Positions 1 to 7,413 of a stretch of DNA of 35,696 nucleotides are shown here, in pieces. The notes below the pieces were generated by a model. It had not been told where the DNA came from. It saw only the letters and a list, made by a program, of their open reading frames with translations, and did no database searches. Positions within the stretch are counted from its first letter, which is position 1; the number at the start of each line of letters is the position of its first letter. This DNA is from Fundidesulfovibrio agrisoli. Its GTDB lineage: Bacteria > Desulfobacterota > Desulfovibrionia > Desulfovibrionales > Desulfovibrionaceae. Both the position numbers and the translations under genes were made by a program. Location: contig NZ_JAKZKX010000019.1 in NCBI RefSeq assembly GCF_022808715.1, positions 43,060-78,755 of the forward strand, given 5' to 3'.

Positions 1-76
1 TCCCCCTCACTTCCACCCCACAACACCGCCCCGGGCCCCCACCCGGCGGGCGCGGGCCTTTTATTTGCGTTGACTC

Positions 77-140
77 TTGGGGAGGCTCCGCCTCCCCAAA
101 CCCCTCCGGCAGGGGCATGATGCCCCTGCACCCCGCAACC
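77..140. repeat. Two-hairpin palindromic extragenic element, copy 1
   Basis: Two adjacent perfect hairpins are visible. The first has arms TTGGGGAGGC (77-86) and GCCTCCCCAA (90-99) around a TCC loop. The second spans 109-129, is a palindrome of GCAGGGG and CCCCTGC type around ATGAT, and is followed by ACCCCGCAAC. A second copy of the same architecture lies in opposite orientation at 221-273. There is no run of T that would make either a classical terminator. It lies downstream of the leftward hydrolase gene. I read it as a REP-like intergenic repeat. Confidence 0.6.
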
Positions 141-194
141 GCTTCGCGTTCTAACGCGCACACATCGGGGTGGCAGGTGTATCTGCTGCCATCC

Positions 195-273
195 GGGAAG
201 GATCCGCCTTCCCGTATTGATTGCGGGGTCCAGGGGGATCATCCCCCTGGCGGGGTGCGGGGCGGAGCCCCGC
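195..273. repeat. Two-hairpin palindromic extragenic element, inverted copy 2, with an extra hairpin
   Basis: Read on the minus strand, 221-273 repeats copy 1. There is a hairpin with a TCC loop (arms GCGGGGC 257-263 and GCCCCGC 267-273 on the plus strand), an ACCCC spacer, a second hairpin centred on ATGAT (arms within 230-250), and ACCCCGCAAT. An additional hairpin, GGGAAGG (195-201) with CCTTCCC (207-213), lies just beside it. The two copies therefore form a head-to-head inverted pair within 200 bp, as in BIME or REPIN structures. Confidence 0.55.
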
Positions 274-293
274 GTATCCATCTCCGGCCTCTG

Positions 294-1463
294 CTACAGC
301 CTTTCCCGCAGCCAGGGAGCGGCCTGCCTGGCGTCGAACAGGCTGGAGTTGGCCCGCATCACCTTCACGTAATTGGAGAGGTTCCTGGCCAGCCTGCGCC
401 CATGGAATCCCATGTACTCCATGGCGTTGAGGGAGCATATCTCGTGGAAGTCGTCGTCCCCGATCAGGCCTCCCAGGAAATTATCCCAATACTCGCGCTC
501 GGTGACCCTCTGGCGCACCAGGAAGGAGTCCGTGCCCCAGAGCACGTAGGGGCGGCATCCCTCTTCCTCCAGAATGGACTTCAAACGCTCCTTGTAGGCG
601 TCAGGCGCGTTGGGAGGCATCCCGGTGGTATGGTAGGCCACGTCGGCGTAGACGGTGCCCATGTCCTCGTGGCCGTTGAACAGGGCCATCATCTTCAGGA
701 TGGCGTCGGTCCAGTTGTTCTGCGATCCCGGGGTGACGAAGTCGCCCTCCCCGCCGAAGTGCCCGAGGCAGAGCTTCAAGCCCGGGATGCCTTGCAGGTA
801 CGTCGCCCAGTAGGTGGGCAGGCTGTTGTCCCTGTCCTGCCGGGTGGCGTAGAAGCCGCCCTTGCTGCAGTGCTGCATGATGGGCATGTCCCGCTCGGCG
901 CAGAAGCGCACCGCGCGTTCGACCACGGCCGAGCGGATGTCGTAGCCCAGGGAGGGATAGAGCTTCATGCCCACGAAACCCTGCCTCCAGGCGTTCTCCA
1001 ACCGCGTCATGGCGTCGGGCCGCAAGGGGTTGAAGGCGAAGAAGGGCAGCACCCGCCCCGGGAAACGGTACATCTGCCGCAGCGTACTGTCGGTCTGCGC
1101 CTGGAAGAACGCTCCGTCGTTCGCGTCCGGGGTGGTGATGTCCATCATCAGCGGCGTGACGATCACGTCAGGCTCCAGCTGGCCCAGCAGCCAGTTGGTC
1201 ACCTCGTCCATTTCCTCCAGGAGGGCCACCTTGAGGAATTCCAGAAAGTCGTTGTGCTGGTGCGGATCGATGAGCTGCTGGATCTTCTCGATGGCCTCCG
1301 GCCCCTTCAGGAGCCCTGTAATCACCTTCACCACCAGTTGGGCCACCCCGGTGGAGAAACCGGCGTCCAGCACGCGCTGCGCGATGATGTGCTGCGTTTT
1401 CTTGCTGAATACGGCCTTGAGGTTGAACACGTGGCAATGCAGGTTGAAACGCAGGTCGTCCAT
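294..1463 (-). CDS. Amidohydrolase-2 family metal-dependent hydrolase (TIM barrel)
   Basis: The 389-aa product has the layout of the amidohydrolase_2 family. There is an N-terminal HxH (LHCH, H9 and H11), a barrel lysine in GMKLYPS, later histidines in MQHCSKGG and CLGHFGGEGD, and a late aspartate in LWGTDSF. These are the usual metal and catalytic positions of TIM-barrel hydrolases and decarboxylases. No signal peptide is seen, so it is probably cytoplasmic. The start at 1463 is chosen because GGAGGGGAGT lies directly upstream and the HxH motif follows within ten residues. Longer in-frame extension upstream runs through a terminator and the next gene and is not credible. It is apparently monocistronic, since the upstream Fe-S carrier gene is closed by a terminator. 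The substrate cannot be read from the sequence. Confidence 0.8.
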   Translation of the reverse strand: MDDLRFNLHCHVFNLKAVFSKKTQHIIAQRVLDAGFSTGVAQLVVKVITGLLKGPEAIEKIQQLIDPHQHNDFLEFLKVALLEEMDEVTNWLLGQLEPDVIVTPLMMDITTPDANDGAFFQAQTDSTLRQMYRFPGRVLPFFAFNPLRPDAMTRLENAWRQGFVGMKLYPSLGYDIRSAVVERAVRFCAERDMPIMQHCSKGGFYATRQDRDNSLPTYWATYLQGIPGLKLCLGHFGGEGDFVTPGSQNNWTDAILKMMALFNGHEDMGTVYADVAYHTTGMPPNAPDAYKERLKSILEEEGCRPYVLWGTDSFLVRQRVTEREYWDNFLGGLIGDDDFHEICSLNAMEYMGFHGRRLARNLSNYVKVMRANSSLFDARQAAPWLRERL

Positions 1464-1653
1464 ACTCCCCTCCGTCGTCCAGTCGGCGTCCTTCTTCGGG
1501 GTTTCCCCGTCGCCTCCCAGTGGGCCACACCGCCTTTCCCAATGTCCGCATACGAAAAACCGCCGACCCTGCACACTTATTTCGGCCCAAAGCAGGGAGA
1601 TGCGTATAAGGGCGCGGAATAGAAGCTGACGGGCACCCGCCGGACCAAAACAA

Positions 1654-1682
1654 AGGCCCTCCCGGCGTTGCCGAGAGGGCCT
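1654..1682. terminator. Rho-independent terminator after the IscA-like gene
   Basis: Arms AGGCCCTC (1654-1661) and GAGGGCCT (1675-1682) enclose a further CGGC/GCCG stem with a GTT loop, with one mismatch between the two stems. On the minus strand the hairpin is followed by TTTGTTTT, so it ends the IscA-like transcript that stops at 1706. T-rich sequence on the plus side makes it potentially bidirectional. Confidence 0.85.
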
Positions 1683-1705
1683 GTTTTCATTTTGGAATGA
1701 ACGTT

Positions 1706-2050
1706 CTAGCCGCAGGAGCCGGAACCGCAACCGCCCGAGGACGGGCAACCGCCACCGGAAGAGCAGCCGCAACCGCCGCCGCCCAGCTCCAGGCTGGAGC
1801 CGACCTCGAAGCCCATGTGGGTCAGGTCGACGGAAAAGGGCTTGCCCTGGTCGAAGAGCTCCTTCTCGATCAGGAAGGAGTAGCCCTGCACCTCGAACGC
1901 CTCGTCGGCGTCGTTCTTCTCGTCCAGGGCCAGGCCCAGGCGCGGCCCGGCACAACCGCCGGACGACAGGTAAATCCTGATGGGGGACTTTGGTTTATCG
2001 GTGAAAAAGGCGTCGATCTGCGCCTTGGCGGAATCGGAAAGAGTCAGCAT
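1706..2050 (-). CDS. A-type Fe-S carrier (IscA/HesB family) with a Cys/Gly-rich C-terminal tail
   Basis: The 114-aa product has the HesB/IscA fold signature. GGCAGPRLGL carries C33 and the C-terminal GGGGCGC carries C94 and C96. These match the three conserved cysteines of A-type carriers (C35, C99 and C101 in E. coli IscA), which bind iron or an Fe-S cluster and pass it to apo-proteins. The protein does not stop after CGC. It continues for about 18 residues rich in Gly and Ser with three further cysteines (C102, C108, C113). GGAGGT lies five bases before the ATG, and a TTGACA promoter lies upstream. The gene is monocistronic, with a terminator directly downstream. No other isc or suf gene is present in the window. 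A role in Fe-S supply to the nearby redox complexes is plausible but inferred. Confidence 0.85.
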   Translation of the reverse strand: MLTLSDSAKAQIDAFFTDKPKSPIRIYLSSGGCAGPRLGLALDEKNDADEAFEVQGYSFLIEKELFDQGKPFSVDLTHMGFEVGSSLELGGGGCGCSSGGGCPSSGGCGSGSCG

Positions 2051-2080
2051 TGGAGACCTCCATTGAAATTGCTGATGCCA

Positions 2081-2109
2081 AGTATCAGCACTCTTTCCGT
2101 GGTTGTCAA
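2081..2109 (-). promoter_or_regulatory. Sigma70-type promoter of the IscA-like gene, with an inverted repeat over the -10
   Basis: On the minus strand TTGACA (2104-2109) is separated by 17 bp from GATACT (2081-2086), about 30 bp before the ATG at 2050. The arms GCTGAT (2071-2076) and ATCAGC (2084-2089) form an inverted repeat that covers the -10 element and the probable start site. This could be an operator or a leader hairpin. Confidence 0.7.
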
Positions 2110-2247
2110 ACCCCTACAGCCAAGAAAGAGGCCAACACATGAAACCGATACATATAGCATGGTGTAAATATGCGTGCGATCTATTGCGCATGAGCTATTT
2201 CCTGGTACGCAGGAGCATCCAGACAGCTTTGTGACAGGAGGTACTCC

Positions 2248-2796
2248 ATGCGCATGAACTGTATCTACGCATCTGCTGTTTCGGTACTGGCCTCAGGTTT
2301 TCCCACCTACGCGGCGGCCCCGCCAGACCCGCCACCCGGCGCGCTCCTGCCAGCAGCCCCTTCGGCAGCCGCGGCTGCGGCCTACCCGGCCGCCATGCCC
2401 CAACAGACCCTGTTCCTGCTCGAGGCCATCGTGCTCGTGCTTGCCGTGTATGCCTTCTTCAAAATCTTCGCACTGCTTGGCCGCGACCAGAACTGGTCTC
2501 TGGCAAAGGCGCTCTCTGAAACCGAGACCGTCGAGAATTCCGACGCCAGCGACCCCAGCAAGATCGTCAAATCCACCCAAACCATCCCCAGCACCAGCCG
2601 GCTCATCGCCATGCTCGGGATGATGGTCATCGTCGTGCTATTCCTGGGCATCGGCATCACGATCATCTGGAACCTGGGGTCGACGGGTTCAATGCCCAAG
2701 CTCACCGACCTGACCACCTTCCTCTACGGCGGTGCGAGCCTCTTCGCCCCCTACGCCATCAACAAGTTCAGCGAAGCCTTCAAGTCCTTGAAATAG
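2248..2796 (+). CDS. Hypothetical membrane protein with signal peptide and two membrane segments
   Basis: I do not recognise the family. The 182-aa product starts with a likely signal peptide ending near TYAA (residues 20-24). An Ala/Pro-rich stretch to about residue 48 is followed by a hydrophobic segment (about 53-77, LFLLEAIVLVLAVYAFFKIFALL), a hydrophilic loop rich in Ser, Thr and Asp, a second hydrophobic segment (about 118-143), and an aromatic, weakly hydrophobic tail. The start is supported by AGGAGGT (2236-2242) five bases before the ATG. The gene stands alone between the divergent IscA-like gene and a terminator that it shares with the convergent nhc operon. Nothing shows a functional link to either neighbour. 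Confidence 0.7.
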   Translation: MRMNCIYASAVSVLASGFPTYAAAPPDPPPGALLPAAPSAAAAAAYPAAMPQQTLFLLEAIVLVLAVYAFFKIFALLGRDQNWSLAKALSETETVENSDASDPSKIVKSTQTIPSTSRLIAMLGMMVIVVLFLGIGITIIWNLGSTGSMPKLTDLTTFLYGGASLFAPYAINKFSEAFKSLK

Positions 2797-2811
2797 CCCG
2801 CCACGAAAAAA

Positions 2812-2837
2812 GGCCGCGGAGCATACGCTCCGCGGCC
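2812..2837. terminator. Bidirectional terminator between convergent units
   Basis: A perfect 11-bp stem (2812-2822 with 2827-2837) closes an ATAC loop. CTTTGTTT follows on the plus side. An A-run before the stem reads as TTTTTTCG on the minus side. It ends both the gene at 2248-2796 and the leftward nhc operon. Confidence 0.9.
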
Positions 2838-2863
2838 CTTTGTTTCATGTTCCAGCCAGCGGT

Positions 2864-3004
2864 CTAATGGTCGTCGTTCTTCTTGGGCTCCTTGCCCGTG
2901 AGGAACTTCCACCAGACCACCGAGCAGGCCAGGGCGACGGCCATCAGGATGTAGGCCGCGGCCTTGGAGTAGACCATCTGGTCGTGATAGACGTGGAATT
3001 CCAT
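2864..3004 (-). CDS. nhcD: NhcD/HmcD-like small single-pass membrane subunit
   Basis: This 46-aa protein, MEFHVYHD... to ...KKNDDH, has one membrane helix (about residues 15-36, AAAYILMAVALACSVVWWKFL) and a charged lysine/aspartate C-terminus. AGAGGAG lies seven bases before the ATG. The gap to the nhcC stop is 13 bp and it is the last gene before the terminator. The size, topology and position match the small fourth subunit of Hmc and Nhc complexes, which has no cofactor motif. The assignment rests mainly on context, because short single-helix proteins are hard to identify by sequence. Confidence 0.75.
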   Translation of the reverse strand: MEFHVYHDQMVYSKAAAYILMAVALACSVVWWKFLTGKEPKKNDDH

Positions 3005-3017
3005 GTCGATGCTCCTC

Positions 3018-4262
3018 TTAGTGGTGGCCCTTGCTGTAGGACGGGTGGTCGGAGAAGATGGCCATGTACTTCGAGATGAAGCGGAAGCACAGGATGATCA
3101 GCGTGACCACGAACACCGAGACGATGACTTCCTGCACCGAGGGGAAGTACTGCTGCTCGGGACGCAGGTGGATGTTGAAGCCGAACCAGGAGACGTTGAA
3201 GCGGTTGAACACGATGCCCAGCACCGAGATGGTCGCCGCCGCCTTGATGGTCCCGGTGCTCCTGGAGCGGTAGCCCACCGCATAGAGGAAGCAGGGGATG
3301 GCGATGAAGCCGAACATCTCGATCAACCACATCAGGCCGTACTTGCCGTCGAAGATGTAGCCCCACTTGTTTTCCCCGGCAATGGGAACCCACTTCATGA
3401 AGAAGTAGCCGAAGAGGATGATGGAGCACGCCTTGGCGAAGGCGAACAGCACGCCGTCATGATCCCGGTTGTACTCGGGGCTCATGCGGGAGTGCATGTA
3501 GTGGTGCGAGATGGTGCCCTCGAAGATGACCATGGACATGCCCGCAACCATCGAGGAGACGAAGAACTGCAGGGGCAGGTGCGCGGAGTACCACAGGGGG
3601 TGCATCTTGTGGGGCGCGATCAGGTACAGCATGCCCAGCGAGGACTGGTGCATGGTGGAGAGCACGATGCCCATGATGGTCAGGGCGATGGTGCACTTGT
3701 GGATCACGTGGCTGATCTTCTGCATGCCCACCCAGTCGGTGAAGTTGGGCAGCCATTCGATCATGAGCACGGTGACGTACAGCATGACGCACAGACCCAC
3801 TTCGAAGAGCACCGAGCTGGTGCCCTGCGACCAGAACACGGGGTAGGGCAGGCGCCAGGGCTGGCCCACGTCGTACAGCAGGGCGTACACGACGAAGGCG
3901 TAGCCCAGGAAGGCTGTGAGGATCGCGGGCTTCACCGCGGTGCGCAGGCCCTTGATGTTGAAGATCAGCGCGCCGGCCGTGGTGGTGTAGCCACCGGCCG
4001 CCAGAGCGACGCCGCAGAGCAGGTCGAAGCTGATCCAGATGCCCCAGGGGTTGTTGTCGTCCAGGTTGGTGGTCCCGGCCAGGCCGCCGATGAGGAAGCG
4101 GTTGACCGTGACGACCACGCCCACCAGGAAGATCAGCGAGAGGATCGGATGCTCCTTGGCGAACTTCAGGTAGGTGACGGGGTTGAGCAGGCTCTTGATG
4201 ACCCCCCAGGCTTCCTGAGGAGGCAAAATGACCGGCTGAGCGCCGTGATCGTGTTGGCTCAT
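3018..4262 (-). CDS. nhcC: NrfD-family quinone-interacting membrane subunit of the nine-heme cytochrome complex (NhcC/HmcC-like)
   Basis: The 414-aa polytopic protein has about ten hydrophobic segments and belongs to the NrfD/PsrC family, as do HmcC and DsrP. These subunits have no cofactor of their own and exchange electrons with the menaquinone pool, passing them to or from the adjacent ferredoxin-like subunit. The length is close to that of HmcC. AAGGAG precedes the ATG at 4262, and the gap to nhcB is 12 bp. Many histidines and acidic residues lie at predicted helix ends. DsrP is the main alternative, but the neighbouring nine-heme cytochrome and the small downstream subunit fit Nhc/Hmc rather than Dsr. 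Confidence 0.85.
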   Translation of the reverse strand: MSQHDHGAQPVILPPQEAWGVIKSLLNPVTYLKFAKEHPILSLIFLVGVVVTVNRFLIGGLAGTTNLDDNNPWGIWISFDLLCGVALAAGGYTTTAGALIFNIKGLRTAVKPAILTAFLGYAFVVYALLYDVGQPWRLPYPVFWSQGTSSVLFEVGLCVMLYVTVLMIEWLPNFTDWVGMQKISHVIHKCTIALTIMGIVLSTMHQSSLGMLYLIAPHKMHPLWYSAHLPLQFFVSSMVAGMSMVIFEGTISHHYMHSRMSPEYNRDHDGVLFAFAKACSIILFGYFFMKWVPIAGENKWGYIFDGKYGLMWLIEMFGFIAIPCFLYAVGYRSRSTGTIKAAATISVLGIVFNRFNVSWFGFNIHLRPEQQYFPSVQEVIVSVFVVTLIILCFRFISKYMAIFSDHPSYSKGHH

Positions 4263-4274
4263 GGTCGGTCTCCT

Positions 4275-5243
4275 TTATTTCCCGGCCTTGGCGCGCTCTT
4301 GAGCGATCGCCTCGGCAACGGCTTTCTGTTTGTCTTCCTCGGCCCGCTCGTCCTTCCACTTGGTGATCTGCCAGATGCCGCCCAGGAGCACAGGCCAGAG
4401 GCATGCGACCAGGGGCACCAGGCCCAGCGCGCCGGAGGTCATCTCCGGGGCGGGGGTCTTGCCCAGGTCTTCGCGCAGGCCGATCTGGGCGAAGGGCACG
4501 TTGGAGATGTACATCCAGTTGGTGCCGCCCATCTCGCGCTCGCCGTAGACATGGGGCAGGTAGCGGCCGGGCACGCTGGAAATGCGGGCCCAGGCTTCCT
4601 TGATCAGGTCCTCGCGCTTGCCCCAGGTGAGGGCCTCCATGGGGCAGGCTTTCACGCAGGCAGGCATGGTGGTCTTGCCGGATTTGATGTGCGGATGGCA
4701 CATGTGGCACTTCTGCACGTAGGGGATCAGCTTGTTGAACTCGTAGGTGGGCACGTCCCAGGGGCAGGCCACCATGCAGTAACGGCAGCCCACGCACACG
4801 GAGCCGTTGTAGGTCACCGCGCCCTCGGGGGTCTTGGTGAAGGCCTTGACGAAGCAGGCCGAGGCGCAAGCGGGCTCCTTGCAGTGCATGCACTGGGCCT
4901 TCTTGAACACCGGGGTCTTGCCGCCCAGGGCCTGGGGCTCGTACTTGTTCACCAGGGTGTACATGCTGGCGTCGGTACGGGCCGTGGCGTTGAGGCCTTT
5001 CTCGTCGAACGCCTTGGGGTCCTTCTTGGGAAGGGTGGTCCAGGGTTCGGTGACGTTTTCGGAGTTGATCTTGTTGCAGCCCATCTCGCACTGGCGGCAG
5101 CCGATGCAGCGGCTGGCGTCGAAGAGAACGCCGTAGGAGTTGGGGTAGCCGTCGAAGGAATGCCCGCCGGCGGCTTGGGCCTTGCCGGCCAGGGCCGTAG
5201 CCGTTGCCGCGCCGGCGAGTCCCAGGAAGTTTCTGCGCTTCAT
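4275..5243 (-). CDS. nhcB: Periplasmic ferredoxin-like subunit with four [4Fe-4S] clusters and a C-terminal anchor (NhcB/HmcB-like)
   Basis: The 322-aa protein starts [11 protein letters not shown], a twin-arginine signal, so it is exported folded with its clusters. Four cysteine groups follow: [11 protein letters not shown] (from C46), [24 protein letters not shown], and CHMC with CVKAC, giving 16 cysteines for four [4Fe-4S] clusters. A hydrophobic helix near residues 270-293 ([19 protein letters not shown]) anchors it to the membrane, as in HmcB and HybA. A basic, helical tail ends the protein. It would link the nine-heme cytochrome to the NrfD-type subunit. It starts 10 bp after the nhcA stop, with CGAGGT upstream. 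DsrO is the closest alternative but is shorter and usually lacks the C-terminal helix. Confidence 0.88.
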   Translation of the reverse strand: MKRRNFLGLAGAATATALAGKAQAAGGHSFDGYPNSYGVLFDASRCIGCRQCEMGCNKINSENVTEPWTTLPKKDPKAFDEKGLNATARTDASMYTLVNKYEPQALGGKTPVFKKAQCMHCKEPACASACFVKAFTKTPEGAVTYNGSVCVGCRYCMVACPWDVPTYEFNKLIPYVQKCHMCHPHIKSGKTTMPACVKACPMEALTWGKREDLIKEAWARISSVPGRYLPHVYGEREMGGTNWMYISNVPFAQIGLREDLGKTPAPEMTSGALGLVPLVACLWPVLLGGIWQITKWKDERAEEDKQKAVAEAIAQERAKAGK

Positions 5244-5253
5244 AGGTACCTCG

Positions 5254-6108
5254 TTATTTCTTGGGCGCGTGGCAGGTCTTGCAATCAGTGGCCTTGGGGG
5301 AATCCACGCCCATGGCCTTGTGGCACTGGTTGCACTGGATATGGTAGGCGGCCATCAGACCGGGGCGCCGGGGGTCTTCCTTCTGGAAGGCCTTGCCGTG
5401 GCAGGTGCCGCACTTGGGCGGGGTCACGCCGGCGGGGGTGTGATGGTGGCAGCCCTGGCACAGGGTGTCAGGCTGGGTGTGGAAACCCTTGGCCAGAGCG
5501 CCCTTGGCGTAGTCCTGCAGCATCTCCACATGGCTGGAGTGGTTGAACTCGCAGGCCTGGTAATCCTTGGAGATGGAGCCGATGGTCACCACTTCGGGCT
5601 GGGCCGGCTTGGCGGCGGCGGGAGCGGGGGCCTTGGGGTCCTTGTGGCAGGCCACGCAGGAGCCTTCCTTGGGCCCGGCGGCGATGAACTGGTGGCAGCC
5701 GGCGCACTGTTTCTTCTTGGTCTCCTGGTAGTGGCAGCCCACGCAGCTGGCCTTGGCCTGAGCGGAGTGCATGGCCTCGGAGAGCTGGATGTTGCCGCCC
5801 TCAGGCGACCCCTGGCTGGTGTGGCAGGACGAACAGGCGTCCATGGAGCCGGTATGGTGGCAGCTTTCGCAATTGCCGACAGCCGCCTCGTGTTTTTGAT
5901 GGTTGAACACAGCCTTGGACAGTGGTCCCTGGCCGGGTTTTCCGCCGATGGCGGTGCCGCTTAAGACCATCTGAGGCTGTTGCGCCTTGGCCTGCCCGCC
6001 CTCACCGGCACTAAAGGCGCCCAACAGGGCCGCCGCCAGAGAGAGGGTCAGGGTCAAGCAGAAAACTCTGCCCCATCGTGACCTGGAAACACGTTTCACC
6101 ATACGCAT
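5254..6108 (-). CDS. nhcA: Nine-heme cytochrome c (NhcA)
   Basis: With the start at 6108 the product is 284 aa. It has a positively charged N-terminus, a hydrophobic core (about 14-33) and an AKA cleavage site near residue 42, so it is periplasmic. Exactly nine CxxCH motifs begin at cysteines 80, 92, 122, 135, 151, 217, 233, 259 and 276. The spacing reads as four hemes, one isolated heme after an Ala/Pro linker boundary, then four hemes, which is the layout known for nine-heme cytochrome c of Desulfovibrio (two c3-like domains plus a lone heme). It takes electrons from type I cytochrome c3 and hydrogenases. The start at 6108 is preferred for AAGGA four bases upstream; 6102 is the alternative. 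A longer form starting at 6159 lacks support. Confidence 0.92.
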   Translation of the reverse strand: MRMVKRVSRSRWGRVFCLTLTLSLAAALLGAFSAGEGGQAKAQQPQMVLSGTAIGGKPGQGPLSKAVFNHQKHEAAVGNCESCHHTGSMDACSSCHTSQGSPEGGNIQLSEAMHSAQAKASCVGCHYQETKKKQCAGCHQFIAAGPKEGSCVACHKDPKAPAPAAAKPAQPEVVTIGSISKDYQACEFNHSSHVEMLQDYAKGALAKGFHTQPDTLCQGCHHHTPAGVTPPKCGTCHGKAFQKEDPRRPGLMAAYHIQCNQCHKAMGVDSPKATDCKTCHAPKK

Positions 6109-6217
6109 CCCGTCCTTGCCTCTAGGGTTGAATGCCGAGACGCGCCGCTGAAGACCCACCCCTCCAGCCAGCGCGGTGCTGCGATAACCAGCTAACCTGA
6201 AACGATTTTGACCAGGG

Positions 6218-6245
6218 ACTAGAACACATGCCAGAGCTTCGTCAA
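6218..6245 (-). promoter_or_regulatory. Candidate promoter of nhcABCD
   Basis: On the minus strand TTGACG (6240-6245) and TCTAGT (6218-6223) are separated by 16 bp, about 110 bp before the nhcA start. The -35 matches consensus at five of six positions and the -10 at four. Because a terminator closes the tmc unit upstream, a promoter is expected in this interval. Confidence 0.45.
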
Positions 6246-6923
6246 GGCATTCGTGAAAGAATTGTCATGATCGAAAATCAGGAACGCTTATCCACCCGGA
6301 AGACCGAGGTATTTTCAGGTAGGGTTTTCAGGCAGGATATCCCTCAATTCCTACCTTTTTGGGTAATTTCAGCATATTTCAGCGTATTACAGGTGATCGC
6401 TTTCAAAGGCCCGGACATGCCCCGAATTCGCCTTGTACCAGATTGATACAAGCTCTTTCCTGCGATATTACAGGGTGTTACTCAATGAATCAGGCTGTCC
6501 ATGGGGTTGCGCAACCCTTCTTGGCGCACGGACTGATGGCCCAACGGGGCCTTCGGCCCGCGCCCGGCCCCTCGGAGCCGCCACCACGCCCAAGGCCGGA
6601 CCGGCCGCTGGCCCCGCTCCGGCATGCGCCGCCCGCTTACTGCGTTGGGCGGGGATCGCCGGGGTTTACCGGCCCGCTCATGCCTGCCGGGATATTTCTC
6701 ACCTTGGCGTCAGTGATGTCTTGCCCAGTCCTTTCGGGATCATGCGTTGCGGGATCCCACGGCATGACCTTCGATATTGCCGCTTTCCATGCCCGCTAAA
6801 CAGGGCCGCCCGACACGTCCTCTGCATGTCCGCGGGGTATCCCCTGTTGTTCGCCATCGCGCGGTTCGTCTCCATGCCCCCGCCCTCTTGGACGGCGGCA
6901 ATCCTTGCGCGGGCAATAAAAAG
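6246..6923. other. Gene-free interval upstream of nhcA with repeated motifs
   Basis: No convincing gene is found on either strand. The half nearer nhcA is richer in A+T and holds a direct repeat, TTTTCAGGTAGG (6312-6323) and TTTTCAGGCAGG (6325-6336). It also holds an AGGTAGG/CCTACCT inverted pair around them and a perfect inverted repeat, CTTGTA (6432-6437) with TACAAG (6447-6452). The half nearer tmcA is GC-rich without recognisable coding or structure. The length is unusual between genes of related function and suggests regulatory sites for nhc. Confidence 0.5.
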
Positions 6924-6965
6924 AACCCCGGCTCCTTGCGGCGTTGAGCCGTTGGAGCCGGGGTT
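6924..6965 (-). terminator. Rho-independent terminator of the tmcCBA unit
   Basis: The arms AACCCCGGCTCC (6924-6935) and GGAGCCGGGGTT (6954-6965) form a perfect 12-bp stem with a smaller CGGC/GCCG stem inside. On the minus strand it is followed by CTTTTTATT. It lies 29 bp after the tmcA stop codon and separates the tmc and nhc transcription units. Confidence 0.9.
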
Positions 6966-6994
6966 CCCAGGGCGGACCTCCCGAGAAGACGGGA

Positions 6995-7411
6995 TTACTT
7001 CACTTTATGACAGCCGGCGCAGGCGCGGGGGCCGTATTCCAGCTTCTTGTCCTGGGGCATCTTCTCGTGACAGCCCCAGCACATCTTGTGGTAGGCTTGC
7101 TGCATGTCCAGCTTGGCGGTCTTCTTGGCTCCGGCGTGGCAGGCCGCACAGGAGGTTTCGTCACCCATGTCCCAGAGGTTCTTGCCGGGCTGCTTGGGGT
7201 CGTACTTGTGGTGGCAGGTGGTGCACTCCATTTTGGCGCCGTAGGCCTGGTGCTTGTCATGGGTGAAGGTCACCGGGCCGCGCTGCTTGCCGCCAGCGTA
7301 GGCCTTGGGGTTGTTGATGACCATCTCGGGGCTCTGCGAGTAGCCCACAGCGCCGAAGGCGATCAGGATGAACGCCGCGAGGATGGCGGCGAGAGTGTGA
7401 GAGCGGCGCAT
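6995..7411 (-). CDS. tmcA: Tetraheme cytochrome c3, type II-like (TmcA)
   Basis: The 138-aa protein has a signal peptide (about 1-25) and four CxxCH motifs starting at C63, C88, C111 and C131, so it is a periplasmic tetraheme cytochrome c3. Extra histidines in FTHDKHQ and AYHKM can serve as distal ligands. All four sites are CxxCH; in type I c3 two of the four are usually CxxxxCH. Together with the adjacent HdrD-like and NarI-like subunits this points to TmcA. DsrJ, the other possibility in this position, has only three hemes. The tmcB stop lies 2 bp upstream of the ATG, and GAGGAGG sits further inside the end of tmcB. A terminator follows directly. Confidence 0.85.
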   Translation of the reverse strand: MRRSHTLAAILAAFILIAFGAVGYSQSPEMVINNPKAYAGGKQRGPVTFTHDKHQAYGAKMECTTCHHKYDPKQPGKNLWDMGDETSCAACHAGAKKTAKLDMQQAYHKMCWGCHEKMPQDKKLEYGPRACAGCHKVK

Positions 7412-7413
7412 TA

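Noticed and set aside
6224-6240. Possible sigma54 promoter (CTGGCAT) upstream of nhcA
   Set aside because: The GG element is present, but the required GC element at the proper distance is missing, and the overlapping sigma70-like elements fit better.
6433-7266. Long plus-strand open frame opposite the end of tmcA
   Set aside because: It is antisense to tmcA and its terminator, has no ribosome binding site and has a composition typical of shadow frames in GC-rich DNA.
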